Below are positions 1 to 14,181 of a stretch of 64,000 nt of DNA, piece by piece. Position 1 is the first letter of the stretch. Each line of letters opens with the position of its first letter. Source of the stretch: Carnegiea gigantea (taxonomy: Eukaryota; Streptophyta; Magnoliopsida; Caryophyllales; Cactaceae). The notes beneath the pieces were generated by a model. It saw nothing but the letters and a program-made list of their open reading frames with translations. It was not told the origin of the DNA and searched no databases. Position numbers and translations under genes: made by a program. The stretch lies in assembly GCA_029747015.1 (NCBI GenBank), contig JAKOGI010002486.1:1-64000 (forward strand), read 5' to 3'.

Positions 1-32
<32 letters not shown>

Positions 33-81
33 GTATTTGTATATATATATGTATATGTATATATATTTATATGTGTGTGTG

Positions 82-135
<54 letters not shown>

Positions 136-212
136 TGTTTGTGTGTGTGTGTGCATACATACATATATACATATATATGTGTATATGTATGTATATATAT
201 GTGTATATGTTT

Positions 213-249
<37 letters not shown>
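1..249. repeat. Compound TA/TG/CA microsatellite
   Basis: Runs of TA, then TG, mixed TA/TG, then CA. The reading frames through it are artefacts of dinucleotide repeats. It adjoins a copia fragment on its right. Confidence 0.97.
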
Positions 250-251
<2 letters not shown>

Positions 252-420
252 AAAATCTAGGTTCCACCACTTTGGTAATGACGGCTATAATTGTTGGTGG
301 GAGGATGAAAATTTTGTGCATGTGGCATAATTCTTTAATGGATAATGCATACCTAAGGATCCCTTTTTGGATGGTGCGGCGGTAGAGACTGGGTGTGTGG
401 ACCAGTCATTTTAGTAGTGT
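250..420 (-). mobile_element. Copia pol fragment, same family as C4
   Basis: This stretch is similar, base for base over most of its length, to 63806-63975 at the far end of the window. There it lies just upstream of the reverse transcriptase of copia C4 on the minus strand, in the linker between integrase and RT. No open frame survives. It is bounded on the left by the microsatellite and on the right by the LTR of element B, so it is a scrap of an element older than B's insertion. Confidence 0.7.
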
Positions 421-422
421 TA

Positions 423-838
423 TGTTAAAATGCCCCTAGTGCATGGTATAGCTGTAGCTAGCACCAGCAAGTATGGGTCGTGCCCACAGGGGGCTCAATT
501 TCAATCACGAAATTGACTTTCAACACTCAATTCAGGCGAATATCTGCTTAGATTGATGGTTAATTCTAACAGTTCTAATCCACTGAATATCAGAAACTCA
601 AACTAAGTCAATTGCTGATGAAAATCTCAGTTTGGAGTTCGCCACGCTATTATACCTTTTGAATAGTTAACCGAATTATGCAAACATGCTCGAGAAAGCA
701 TTTGAAATGGGATAATTACAAAGTGAAATGATTCTACGCCTTCTTTCAATGGTTGTTAGATTGACTAATCAATCCTAGTTATCTATTTTCATGAAGCTAG
801 AGTTATCAAAGCCGCAGAGTTGAGTAATCAGACATTTC
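423..838 (-). repeat. Element B 3' LTR, outer part
   Basis: Aligns with 16858-17275 of the other LTR, starting at TGTTAAAATGCC in both. It is interrupted at 838 by element A and resumes at 6615. The last five bases (834-838, ATTTC) are one copy of element A's target-site duplication. Confidence 0.88.
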
Positions 839-2192
839 TGATAAGTACCCATAGAGCAGATGATTTACAGTCATTTTGATGCGTCTTTAGGGGATTCATA
901 AGTTTTATGCTTAGACTTTACCCCAAAAATCTCATTTTACATTGGGTACAGCACTTTGATAACTTTTGTTGGTTTTGAGACCTTTTTAATAAAGAATTCA
1001 CCCTTAAAAGTCATCCTTATTATTCACCACGGATGCTCCCAGTCACCATGCTCATGGAAGAAAGAGAAGAGCAGAAGAACACCGAGGTAGTGGACACCAC
1101 GGTCTGTCCATGGTGGATGCCACGATCCGTGGTGTTTCTATTTCCTGCGACGTTGATTATTTTCTTGCGGCTTTTCAACTTTCAAGTAGTTTTTAATGTC
1201 ATTTATACGCGTGGCTATTCGACTTCCAACAGCTTTGCTATAAAAGAGGGCTCTCACCCTCATTTTAACATGCACCATCCCATTCCATTCCTTTTCCTCT
1301 CTTCAAGTAGATTAGGATTTTTAGATTAGAGTAAGGGAGAGCAAGTAGACAGAGATTCGTGAGGAAGCAGGATCGGGTTCTGCAATCGAAAGATTCAAGC
1401 ACGCATTTTGGCTGAGTAAACTCGTCTCTCTTCTCTTCTCTTTTCTCTTTAGATTTATTATTTTAGAGTAGTTAGATGTTTAATTTAATCATGTGTGAGT
1501 AGTTTAATTTTTGTCTAGGGATTTAGTAGTTCATGAAAGTGTTGTTGGATCATGTTTAAATCTAAAGGATTGTGCTTATTTTCATGATTAGTTTGATTTC
1601 ATTCTGTCAAGTGTTATTCATGTTGTTAGTAGATTTTTGGCTAAAATTTGCTTGCGCACTTGAGACAATCGGGTGAAAAACTGAAAGGTGACATTTGATT
1701 GTTGGACCGCTTGATAAAACCTAACATAACATCGTTTCGAAAGAGAGATTTGCATGTTACGAGGACTTGAAAGTAATCGAAGATGCTTAACTTGGATTAA
1801 GACAAATTAGTTCAAAAAAATGACCTTTACTTAGTTTAGGCAAATTTGGTTGAGTTCGAAAGAATAGACTGAATTTTTGGAGAGATTGCAATTCCTCGAA
1901 ATTAACTGATTAGAGAAAAGCACATGTTCATCATTTTGATCCAATCAACTTTCATAACTACATGAATTCCTAGGTAGTTTCTCATTAATTGATTTAAAAT
2001 TAGTGAATTAGAAGTTGTCAAATTGAAACCCCTTCAAGTAGTTATAGTTATTTCCTTATCTTCGTATTTTTATCAATCTAAAGTTTTAATTCACTTAGCA
2101 TGTCTTGAGAGATATAGCCCAATAGATCAACCTAGTCTCTATGGGATCAATCTTGATTGCTACAACGCCACCGTGCACTTGTGAGCCTATCG
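839..2192 (+). repeat. Element A 5' LTR
   Basis: 1354 bp, related end to end to 5332-6614. It is longer than the right LTR mainly because about 65 bp around 1860-1915 are missing there. It ends TATCG where the right LTR ends TATCA. Confidence 0.9.
1239..1246 (+). promoter_or_regulatory. TATA box in 5' LTR of element A
   Basis: TATAAAAG, conserved in the other LTR at 5734-5741 and followed in both by GGGCTCTCACCCT. It is the probable promoter for the element's RNA; function is inferred. Confidence 0.7.
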
Positions 2193-2194
2193 AG

Positions 2195-2216
2195 TTTTTA
2201 GCGTTATTGGCGGGGA
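2195..2216 (+). other. Primer-binding site of element A
   Basis: TTTTAGCGTTATTGGCGGGG lies right after the LTR. It is a mutated version of the TTTGGCGCCGTTGCCGGGG type used by Athila/Tat elements, compared from memory. Element B has a better preserved form at 16831-16850. Confidence 0.65.
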
Positions 2217-2335
2217 CTAGTGTTGGATATTGAATTTTTCTCAATAGGTTTGACTAAGCATTTTGTTTTTGTTTGAAAAAAAAGGAAAAAATTGAAAATT
2301 AAAAAATAAAATAAAATAAAATTTGTGAAAAAACG

Positions 2336-3382
2336 ATGGCAATTTTGCATGTTTCCCAATTCGAGCATGAATTATTTTGAACGTATTTTAAGCGCTTAAA
2401 TATCTTTCTTGCTCAATGTGGTTATCATATTGGTAAATGGAATATTTTAGACATTATTAATGAGAGTGTGAATAGTAAAATCCGTACTCTTTTAGGGTAT
2501 TGGGATTTTCATAGTAAACATTTCGATGATGCATGTTATTGGCTTGGGATTCATTTGAGTTTGAAAAGACTACTTATGTTTCTAGATATTCATTTTTTTG
2601 ATCCTTGTGCATTCTGTTTTAGATCTTGTAATGCTCCTTTTTGGTGTGATTTGTGTAATTTTTCTCACCATGCTACTAGTTTGTGTCCTTATTATGCATG
2701 CTATGATCAGTTTGATTTTGTATCACCCTGGAACAATACTGACGTTATCCTGACCTTACCTGATTCAACTTTTCCTTTAGCTCAGTGCATGGGACTCGAG
2801 GTGGGTGAACCTTTTGGGTTTATTGCTAGGTTTGATGTTGCTAATGCATGTTTTGAGTCAGAAGATACTTTAGTTAAGGTTTATAATCTAGTTAGGACTC
2901 CTTTGGAGGGTTCACGTGATGCGTTTATGCATAAAGAGTCTCCTAATCTTGGTTTTGATGATATTGTTCTCCTTAATCCTCTTGATCGTTTCTATGTTTC
3001 ACCTATTTGTTCATTATCCCTTATTTCCCCCAAGTATTACATTGATGCGCCCATTGATAGTCCTAAGATTTGTGATTCTAATGTTAATTTGGGACATACG
3101 GTTAAAATGTTTAATATGCTTGGTGGAAATATTGATAATTTTCTTTCCCTAGGATACTTTTGTGGGTATGATGCCTCCCATGACCCGTATTGCATATTCC
3201 TAGTGGACAAGCGTAGAAAAATCATGTGAAACACTTTCTTTGCTTTCTCTTTTGATTTTTCTATAGCTTTAGCTTTGTTGAAGAGAGCACCAACTTTCTT
3301 TGCTGTGATTATTTCATGCTCTCTTATTGCCTTGCTTGAAAACTCTATGCTAAGGAGTTTGAAAAGTTGCTGCGTGCCCTGA
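2336..3382 (+). pseudogene. Element A protein: CCHC zinc knuckle with hydrophobic C-terminus, function unknown
   Basis: From the ATG at 2336 one frame runs 349 codons to the TGA at 3380-3382, broken only by TGA at 2378-2380 and 3227-3229. Both breaks could be former TGG or CGA codons. The longest open part is 2468-3229. About residues 104-117 there is a perfect CX2CX4HX4C knuckle (CDLCNFSHHATSLC), preceded by more cysteines. After the second TGA the frame continues with two hydrophobic stretches, around FDFSIALALL and FFAVIISCSLIALL. The knuckle suggests a nucleic-acid-binding, Gag-like role; the hydrophobic tail suggests membrane contact. Both are inference. I have a weak recollection of similar frames in other plant Athila-like elements. 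It could instead be a captured host sequence. Confidence 0.7.
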
Positions 3383-5318
<1,936 letters not shown>

Positions 5319-5331
5319 CCATGGGGGAGTT
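5319..5331 (+). other. Polypurine tract of element A
   Basis: CCATGGGGGAGTT lies directly before the TGATAAG start of the right LTR and follows a GAGGACAAG motif. The position fits a plus-strand priming site. Confidence 0.75.
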
Positions 5332-6614
5332 TGATAAGTACCCATAGAGCATATCATTTTAGGGTCATTTTGATGCATTTTAGGGGATTCATAAGTTTTA
5401 TGCTTAGATTTTACCCCAAAAATCCCATTTTGTGCTTAGGTATAGTGCTTTGATGCTTTTTGTAGGTTTTGAGACCTTTTCGATTAAGAATTTCACCCTT
5501 AAAAGTTGTCCCTATGACTCACCACGGATGCTCCTAGTCACCATGCCTGTGGAAGAAAGAGAAGAACGGAAGAACACCGAGGTAGTGGACACAAAGGTCT
5601 GCCCGTGGTGAATGCCATGGTCCGTGATGTCTCTATTTCCTGCAAAGCCAATTATTTTCTCTCGGCTTTTCAACTTCTAAGCAGTTTTTAATGTCATTTA
5701 TACACGTGGCTGTTCAACTTCCAGCAGCTTTGCTATAAAAGGGGGCTCTCACCCTGATTTCAACATACACTATCCCATTCCATTCCTTTTCTTCTCTTTA
5801 AGTAGATTAGGATTTTAGATTAGAGTAAGGGAAGAAGAAGATTCGCGAGGATGCGGGGTCGAGTTTTGTAATCGAAAGATTCAAGCACGCATTTTGGCTG
5901 AGCAAAATCTTCTCTCTTCTCTTATCTTTTCTCTTTAGATTTATCATTTTAGAGAAGTTAGATGTTTAATTTAATAATGTCTGAGTAGTTTAATTTTTAT
6001 CTATGGCTTAGTAGTTTATAAAAGTGTTGTTGGATCATGTTTTAATTTAAAAGATTGTGCTTATTTTCATGATTGGTTTGATTTCGTTCTGTCAAGTGTT
6101 ATTCATGTTGTTAGTGGACTTTTTGGCCAAAGTTTGGTTGCACACTTGAGACAATCGGGTGAAAAACTGAAAGGTGACATTTGATTGTTGGGTTGCTTGA
6201 TAAAACCTGACATAACATCGTCTCAAAAGAGAGATTTGCATGTCAGGAGGGCTAGAAAGTAATCAAAGATGTTTAATTTGGACTAAGATAAATTAATTTG
6301 AAAGAACGACTGTTGCTTAGTTTAGGCAAATTTGGTTGAGTTCAAGAGAAAAGCACATATTCATCATTTTGATCCAATCAACTTTCATAGCTACATGAAT
6401 ACTCCTTAATTGATTTAAAATTAGTGAATTAGAAGTTGTTAAATTGAAATCCCTTGAATTAGTTATAGTTGTTTCCTTATCTTCGTATTTTTATCAATCT
6501 AAAATTTTGAGTCAATTAGCATATCTTGAGAGAACAAAGCCCACTAGATCAACCTAATCTCTGTGGGATCGACCTTGATTGCTACAACGCCACCATGCGC
6601 TTGCGGGTCTATCA
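5332..6614 (+). repeat. Element A 3' LTR
   Basis: 1283 bp, TGATAAG to TATCA, followed by the ATTTC duplication at 6615-6619. It retains the TATAAAAG box at 5734-5741. Confidence 0.9.
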
Positions 6615-7553
6615 ATTTCCAATTGAGAACATTAACTGTTTTCACATCAAGATATTCAATTGCTCAAAAAGTTGCACTAGATAAAGGATTCAACTGTCGT
6701 TGATCTCCTAAACCTTAATTAAGTACAATGAATAAATCTCTTTCGAGCAATTCAACGAACACTTGGCGTACTAGATAAGAATTCAATTCATAACCATGGG
6801 CATAATTCACAAAAATCTAGAACGTGAATCAATTAAGCATAATAGGGGCTATTTCCAACCTAAGATTGAGAACACATGTTTAAAGTCTCAATCCCTAAAA
6901 CCAAATTTGATGAACATGGTAGATGTAAAAGCGTGAATCGAATTACAAAGAGGAAGGAAGAAATATAAACTTGAATTTTCTGATAGTGAGAATTGCAAAA
7001 TTCAATCCTTCAACAATCCACTAATCAAAGTGAGAAAACATCTTTAAAAACTTTTTAATAAACCCCTAGTTTTCTGCTGTAATCAGTGCTCTCAAAAATA
7101 AAACTCAAGATCTTAAAACAAGTCTCGAAAAATAATTAAATCGCGAAAACTGTTAGGGCTACGGTTGTGCATCAATGCACAGGTGCCCGTATGCCCCATG
7201 CCATGCATTGCCCATGCACAGCCATTAGTTTGGAGATTGAAAATTGTGGCATAGGTACATGGTCGTGTTCTTGTGTCTCCTCTTGAGCTTTTCAAACCTT
7301 CTTTTCGAGCCTGCGGTACTTCATATGACTTCCTTTGCACTTGGAACTCGTCCTCTAGGCTTCCTTTTCTGCCAAAGCTAGGGATTTCCGCAATGTCTTG
7401 GCTACTACCCCTAAAAATAAGGAAAATCATACAATAAGCGTAAAATAGATCCAAGGAAACAATTTTGCCCCTTTCTTATCAATGTTTAGCATGAGAATAA
7501 GAGGAAGAAAGGGTGAAGAAGAGGCTCAAACGAAGTCAAATAAGGGTTTGTCA
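6615..7553 (-). repeat. Element B 3' LTR, inner part
   Basis: Continues the LTR interrupted at 838 and aligns with 17276-18131. On the minus strand the LTR most likely begins TGACAAACCC after a purine-rich GCATGAGGGAGT (7554-7565), the usual layout of polypurine tract then LTR. Together with 423-838 the LTR is about 1355 bp. Confidence 0.8.
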
Positions 7554-9664
7554 ACTCCCTCATGCTTATCTCTTGCTTGTCCTCAAGCAAAGTCATCAAT
7601 CAAAAGACCTAAAAGAGGAGAGGTTTACCTCGAAGTACCAACTCCTCAGGCAAATGATGATGAATTGGATCAATGAGTATGCCAACTCACGACTAGGAAA
7701 CTCAAGCAGGGCAAGATTGTAGTCCCCCCCCCAACACAAGTTCTAAAACAATAGTAAGAGTCATTAGGTCATGATGCAAGAACAAATATCGCCTATTAAT
7801 TACTTAGATGTGTCATACCTTCCCCCAAATTGTTAGTGATCTAGTGAGACTGGCGGATCCTCGCCATTATGGACAGGAAAAAGGAATGCCCCTCTCATGA
7901 ATTCAGGGTAAAATGATCGCTCATGACTGATCTCAATGTATGCATACTATCATAAGTTTGGATAAACTCTCGATTCTCAAGCACTGGGGTCATGTACATA
8001 AGTGTTGATCATAAGGGCTTTTTGAGGATTGTAGTGGGATAGGGTTACAGGTAAGGAGGGAGAGATTTGGCAAAAAGGAGCTAATCAACCAAGTAGTAAG
8101 CAATTAACATCAAGTCCTCATCATCATAAGATCATTACCACTATCCCTTCAATTGAATACCAAGGAAAAGGGGTTGAAACGATTATTAAAAATGTCCTTT
8201 GCCAAACATTTTATTTTCATGCTTTTGCTAGTTTCTTCTTTTTTTTAATTCTCTTTTTTTTCCCCTTTTTTTCATTTTGCTTCTTTTTTTTCCCAAACAG
8301 GCAAGGAAATAAAGGTTAAGACGGTTTCAACTCCTGATCGTGGAAAGGAATAACAATCCTAATAAACCACTCTATGAAGCATCAACAAACATTACTCTCC
8401 AACCAAAATAGCTCAGAACATTGCTCTATTGACTTGGTTTAGGGTAGGATAATTCATTTCATACCATAGGTTAAGTAGACATAGGTGAATCAAAAGACAG
8501 GGAAAAGATCAAAAGGGCTAGCAATGAGCATTAGTAGCACCCTTATGTGGTTTAAAAACAAATAAATGCCTTAATTATATCAACAGTATTTGCATGCCAA
8601 CCGTGATTTTGAAGAGAGATAAGCCAAGTTCTAGAGGTGCACACACAAAAGGGTCAAACACTTATGAAGGGACATCTTAGACTATGTAGAATGAATAGTC
8701 ATCATGGGCCCAAAAGTCTCATTGGTTCTTCTATCACATTCTATAAACTAGCTCAAAAGGTTTGCCAATAATTAAGGTTAAGCTATTCCACACGGCAACA
8801 ATCCGTGGGGCAAAAGTGCAAGCATACATAACCAAGGGAATAAAACATTTTTGCAACCAATTCACAAGAGTTAACCCCGAATTGAATCTCATTCATCACA
8901 AGCTATAACAAACATCAAGCAAATCATCACATCTTGAATGTCATCAATGGAGGGGCTTCACACTAATTCCAAATCTTTCTCTTTTTTTCATTTTTCTTTC
9001 CTTTTTTTTCCAAACCACACACAAATGCAAACTACTAATAGCGCACAGTAAGGAAATAGTGAGAGAAGAGGAAGAAGGGTACCTCATCTGTTTAGGAGTC
9101 CCAATTACCCTTTGCATTCCTTTTGTGTTCCGTCGTGCCAAGGCAATAAAAGTATATACAATTGCAAGAATGCAACACCTAACCTATATGAACTATCCTA
9201 AATCCATATGCATGTGAGTGATGAAAGCTAAACTACCTAAATGCAAGGATGCCTATGCATATAAGGCCCTAATGCTATCCTAGCTAGATGCGAAGAAAGG
9301 CATGTAACAGATTTATACAAGCTGTACAAGTGACTTCGACCCCAAAACTTGCCCCCAAATCACAATGACCAATCAAAAAGTCATGGCTAGTCAAGTGAGG
9401 TGTCCCAAAGGTACCGTAAACAAGGAGCTAATAAGCGAGCTCACCTCTTCATGCTTAAGGCTTTCATTGTCTCTAATGAAAAGGATATCAAGTAAAAATA
9501 AAATGGATGGGGGAAAGACTTATAGAGCATTAATAGGGGCTAGAAGGCCAGTGGGGCCTCTAATCAAGTGGGGGATATGGGCACTATTGCTGCTCATATG
9601 CATAGTGAGCCAGATGGGACATGTGGCGTTGGTTCCAAAGAATCTCCTGGTTCTGCACTTGTAG
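7554..9664 (-). other. Element B region between post-pol frame and 3' LTR
   Basis: About 2.1 kb with no supported gene. It contains T-rich runs near 8240-8290 and 8985-9010, and a GAGGACAAG-type motif (minus strand, around 7570) next to the polypurine tract. Such a long untranslated 3' part is normal for Athila elements. Confidence 0.7.
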
Positions 9665-10961
9665 CTAATCAAGGCGGTCCAAGATGGTTTGAAACATGGA
9701 AAAACCCATAGCACCGGAGGCACCTACCACAGAAGTGTTAACACTGAAGGGTTCAGCACGAGGATCAGAAGTGGGTTGTCTAGTGCAACCACCTTGCGGC
9801 GCCCCAGTATCATCAGAAGCCTCATCAGGGGAAGCATCGCCCTCAAACTCACAATCAACATCATCATCACAAACAAGGTTAGATGGGCTACTGATGGTGG
9901 TTTTACCCTGGTTAGGGGGAAAAAGGGGACAGTCATGATGGTTAAGCCAAATCTGACCGCCATCAATAGTTTTGAAATGCTTCATTTTGATGCAGGTGAC
10001 TACATCAATATACCCAGGATTGAACAAAATCGATAGATTATCGACTTGACTGTCAAAACCCAAACCCCAAGCAATGATGGTAATAAGCCCCCTGGTAGCT
10101 ATGATCACTTTTGAGATTTGAGCTCGTTCCTGGAAGTGAGAAGCTATAAAGGCGCCAGTGTTTAGGGCTTGGTTATTGAACATAGACCAAAGTATAAATA
10201 GCTCTGCCTTACATACCCCATTCTGACTGTCAGCACAGGCAATCACATGGTTCATCATGAGGTGCTACCAGTAATGAAGCACAAGATTACAAATCCACGT
10301 TGCTTTGGTACATGGGGCCTTATAACGGGGTTCAGAATACGTGTGAGTGTACTAAAAATTCCCTTAGTCGTAGTCATCGTGAACAGAGTTAGCACATAAT
10401 GGTCACACAAGGAAAAGAGTTCATTGAAATGAGTGAGGTTTTGTCTCAAAGATTTGATTGAATAATCAAAACCTAACGTATCAACATCCTCTTTAAAAGC
10501 TAGTTTCAAGTCTACCACAAGAGAATTCATAAATTCCCAAACATGCCACTCATAAATCGGTTCTTGCAAATTTACAAATTGCACCCAACTGAGTCTACTA
10601 AGCAAAATCTTTAAATCATCAAATAGATGCAAAGTAGCGAGCATTTGCTCATCTAAGTAGCTAGGTGCATAGATTTTCCTAGTTACAATTGTGTCATAAC
10701 AGGCAGCATAATCAGAATTAAGGATTGCAATATTATATTTATTCACAACATGGGATGGGGAAGAGTTACGTTAGGCCGGTTGGGCCCGGCTAGTAGCAGC
10801 AGCAGTGGACTTCTAATGCTTGTTGGGAACCATGACGATGGTGAATGAGCGGCAAACAACCTAACGATCCCAAAGATTGTCAAGGCATAAATCAACCACA
10901 ATTTCACCTCAGAATTACTTACAAAAGCACTTGAATTTGCCAAGTAAACACCCAATTGCAC
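9665..10961 (-). pseudogene. Athila-type post-pol ORF (ORF-1/env-position protein), broken
   Basis: Three minus-strand segments (10961-10743, 10746-10255, 10258-9665) in different frames appear to be one broken gene. Its position, downstream of integrase in the same sense, is where Athila elements carry their extra frame. The middle segment has the pattern YLDEQMLATL, then EPIYEWHVWEFMNSL, then SLRQNLTHFNELF. This resembles the conserved core of the plant ATHILA ORF-1 family, matched from memory. The last segment ends in an acidic, Ser/Pro-rich tail. It has been called envelope-like because of its position, but nothing here shows membrane or fusion features. Frameshifts lie at about 10745 and 10257. 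Confidence 0.6.
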
Positions 10962-11605
10962 AATTGAACTTCCAAATTGATAATGGAGTGTGAATTTTAG
11001 AGCCCCTAAGGGCTAAGGTTTCAAGTTGGTGGGGAGGTAAGAGTAGAACAGGACCGAGGTTGGGGGCTGCGGTGGGCTACAGAGGTGCTAGAGGACACGC
11101 TGATGATGGGGATGGCGATGGTGATGGTAGCTTTTTTTGTTTGTTGTTGCTACGAGGGGTATTAAGAGAGAGTGGGGTGCGGAAAGGGGGGCTAAAGAAA
11201 AGGGCAGCCGGCTGAGGCGGCAAACACGGACGACTGTGGTGGGTGGTGTGGCAGAGAAGAGAGAGAAATGCAGCAAGGTTTTGAGAGAAAGATGAGGGTT
11301 GAGTGAAAAAGGGGTGAAGAAAGGAAGAAATCATGAGGAAAAGGTGCACACGGTTGTGTGTTGATGCACGAGCAGCTGTGCGTCCCAGCTTCTAAAGCAC
11401 AGTTGTGCATCTCACTGTGCAGAGCTATTGGTTGGTATTTTTTCCTGCAGCATGGTCGTGCGTCCCACAGGCATGACCATGCTTCTTAAATATTAGACAC
11501 TTTTCCCAGAAAATATGCTTTCAGCCTAAGAAACATCAAATTCAGCCTTTTTTTTCCTCATTCGTCGCCCCTTTTTTCTTTCCTTTTTTGGGTTTGTTTT
11601 TCTTT
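10962..11605 (-). other. Element B spacer between integrase and post-pol frame
   Basis: No gene supported. On the plus strand it contains G-rich, simple-sequence stretches (11040-11330) and, at 11340-11470, words such as GTGTTGATGCACGAG that resemble the element's own LTR near 7160-7230. Confidence 0.6.
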
Positions 11606-12836
11606 TCAAAAGCAATAGAAATGCTTGGGTTGGCTCCAAAGAAGCTCTTGGTTTAGGTCCTGAGCTTGACTTTGTGATGACCTCTTAGTGGAGGAAGTAG
11701 TGGTGAGATCACAAGAAACTTTTCCCTTGATCGGCTTACCGGGAATGTAATGCTTGAGCACAACACCATTCACCTTTAGAGAGCCTGTAGCGTCTTTTTC
11801 GATCTTAATAGCTTTATGCGAATGAACTCCAAAAGCCTTGAAAGGTCCCGAACACCTAAAGCGACATTTACTAGGAAATAACTTCAGTCTAGAATTAAAT
11901 AGAAGAATTGAATCGCGTTCGCTGAATTCCCTCCTGTTGATGAACTTATCATGCCACCTTTTCATCCTCTCATTGTATATCTTTGAACTCTCATAGGCAT
12001 CTAAACGGATCTCCTTGAGTTCATTCAGTTGTAGTAGCCCCTTTCTCCTCGCAGACTCAAAATAAAATTGAAATTCTTGATAGAGGGAGGTGGCATAGCT
12101 TACCATAGATAAGTTTGAACAAGGTGGTGCCGATGTGGGTTTTGAAGGTCGTACGGTAAGCCCAAAGGGCATCATTGAGCTTGTTCGCCCACTCCTTCCG
12201 TGATTTTGCAACTGTTTTCTCCAATATGGACTTAATCTCATGGTTGGAGACCTCAACTTAGCCACTAGTTTGGGTGTGATACCCCAGCCCATACTTATGG
12301 TGCACTTTATACTTCTTCAATAGAACTTTAAGCTTCTTCTCTATGAAGTGCGTCTCGTTATCACTGATAAGTGCTCTCGAGGCCTCAAAGGAAGGAAAAT
12401 GATCTTTTAAATAGCTTAGCCACTAACCTTGAGTCATTAGTATGATTAACTATGGCCTCCACACACGTGGAGACATAATCCATAGCAACTACAATGAACT
12501 TGTTGCCCTTCGAGAATAGGAAGGGTCTCATGAAGTTGATGTCCTAAACATGAAATATTTCAACTTCAAGGATGAAGTTGAGGGGCATCTCATTCTTTTG
12601 AGGTAGATTTCCCGTCTTTGGGCAACGATCACACGAGCAGACATATCCATGAATATCCTTTAACAATGAAGGCCAAAAGAAGCCTGTTGGAGTACCTTAG
12701 TAGTAGTTTTGAAGGTGCTAGCATGCCCTCCACATGGAGAGTTGTGACAATGGAAAATCACGCTCTGGAATTCTTTCGTGGGAAGACAACAGCTATAGAT
12801 GTCATCATGGCACAACTTATAGAGAAAATGTTCTTC
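11606..12836 (-). pseudogene. Element B integrase, broken
   Basis: The best preserved part is the integrase C-terminal region (about 12050-11720), with LNELKEIRLDAYESSKIYNE, RWHDKFI, LLFNSRLKLFPSK and VNGVVLKHYIPG in order. These are signature words of Athila/Tat integrases. Upstream (12836-12300) the zinc-binding and core parts can be followed across several frames, including a CSCDRC-type pair near 12640, with multiple stops. Function would have been insertion of element cDNA; this copy cannot encode it. Confidence 0.8.
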
Positions 12837-13391
12837 CTAAAAGTAAAACTTATTGTCATGGTAGAACTTCTTCTTCTGATGATCGCTCAAATCATGAGGA
12901 AGGATCCTTGAGGCCAAATAGTTCGCAAAATCCTCAAGCCATAAAGCTTGCCCCATAGAGATAGCCAATAGATGCTCATCAGGAAAAACACCATTAAGGG
13001 GTACAACCGCGCTCTCAACAATGAGCCTAGAGTGGTAATCAGCAACAACGTTCTTAGCTCCCGAGTTGTCCTTAATCTCCAAATCAAACTCCTATAAGAG
13101 GAGTATCCATTGAATGATGTGAGGCCTCGTGTCCTTCTTATCAAGCAGGTGCTTCAGAGCGAAATGGTTGGTGTACACAATGACTTTAGCGCATAGGAGG
13201 TAAGGTCTAAACATTTCCATTGTATACACCATCATAAGCAACTCTTTTTCAGTTGTGGTATAGTTCTGCTATGCCTCATCTAGTGTCCTACTAGCATAGT
13301 AAATCACAACTGGCTTCTTATCCTTCGTTTGCCACAAAATTGACCCCACCGTATGATCACTAGCATTGCATATGATCGCAAAAGGGAGATC
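12837..13391 (-). pseudogene. Element B RNase H, broken
   Basis: Reading across frames gives the Ty3-type RNase H order: a CDASD-like start, here CNASDHTVG (about 13375), YYASRTLDEA (about 13300), ending at a stop, then TTTEKELLMMVY, then VIVYTNHFALKHLL (about 13170), and later IKDNSGAKNVVADYHSR (about 13080-13030). The first catalytic aspartate of CDASD reads as Asn. Stops near 13273 and 13095 break the frame. Confidence 0.75.
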
Positions 13392-14180
13392 CTAATCAGG
13401 TGGTTGAATGATGGGGGCAGAAATTAATGCCTGCTTAATCCTACAAAAAGTTTCATGACACTCATTAGTAAACACAAATGACACATCTTTGACTAAGAGC
13501 TGAGTTAGAGGCTTAGTGATCTTGGAGAAATCCTCGATGAAGCAGTGATAAAATCTCGCATGACTAAGGAAACTCCTCACCCTTTTAACGGAAGTAGGAG
13601 GAGGCAACCACTTAATAACTTTAATCTTAATCTTGTCAACCTCAATACCCCTATTAGAAATAACAAGCTCCAAGACCACCCCTTCTTGTGTCATAAAGTG
13701 GTACTTTCCCAGTTCAGCACTAGATTGACTTCTTCACATCTAGGTACCTTAGTAAGATTTTCCAAACACAGGTCGAAGGTACCTTCATAGATAGAGAAGG
13801 TATCCATGAACACCTTCAAGATGTTCTTAATAAAGTCAGAAAATATGGCGGTCATACAGCATTAGAAGGTAGCGAGGGCATTACATAACCCAAAAGGTGT
13901 CCTACGATAGGCAAAGACATTATACGGGCATGTAAAAGTTGTCTTAACCTGAATACCTATCCAAGTAACAGAAAAAGGAATGCCTAGCCAACCTTTCCGA
14001 CATCTGATCAATAAAGGGAGAGGGGAAGTGATCTTTCTGGGTGGCTTGATTTAATTTACGATAATTGATGCGCATACGCTACCCAGTGATAGTCCTAGTA
14101 GAGATGAGCTCTTCACGCTCATTCTTGATGATAGTCATACCACCCTTTTTAGGAACTACATGGACTGGACTCACCCATTC
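13392..14180 (-). pseudogene. Element B reverse transcriptase, broken
   Basis: The C-terminal half is open from 13694 to 13392 and shows the Ty3/gypsy words GIEVDKIKIKVIKWLPPPTS, VRSFLSHARFYHCFI and DFSKITKPLTQLL. The upstream part shows the order of fingers and palm with stops. The catalytic box, normally F-x-D-D, reads VFMDTFSIYE near 13805, so the second Asp is replaced by Thr. Confidence 0.78.
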
Positions 14181-14181
14181 A

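Noticed and set aside
37..385. Overlapping open frames of Tyr/Ile/Val/Cys/Thr/His repeats on both strands
   Set aside because: They are translations of TA, TG and CA dinucleotide runs.
9689..10036. Plus-strand frames opposite the post-pol ORF
   Set aside because: They are shadows of the minus-strand frame, which has family-like words and the right position.
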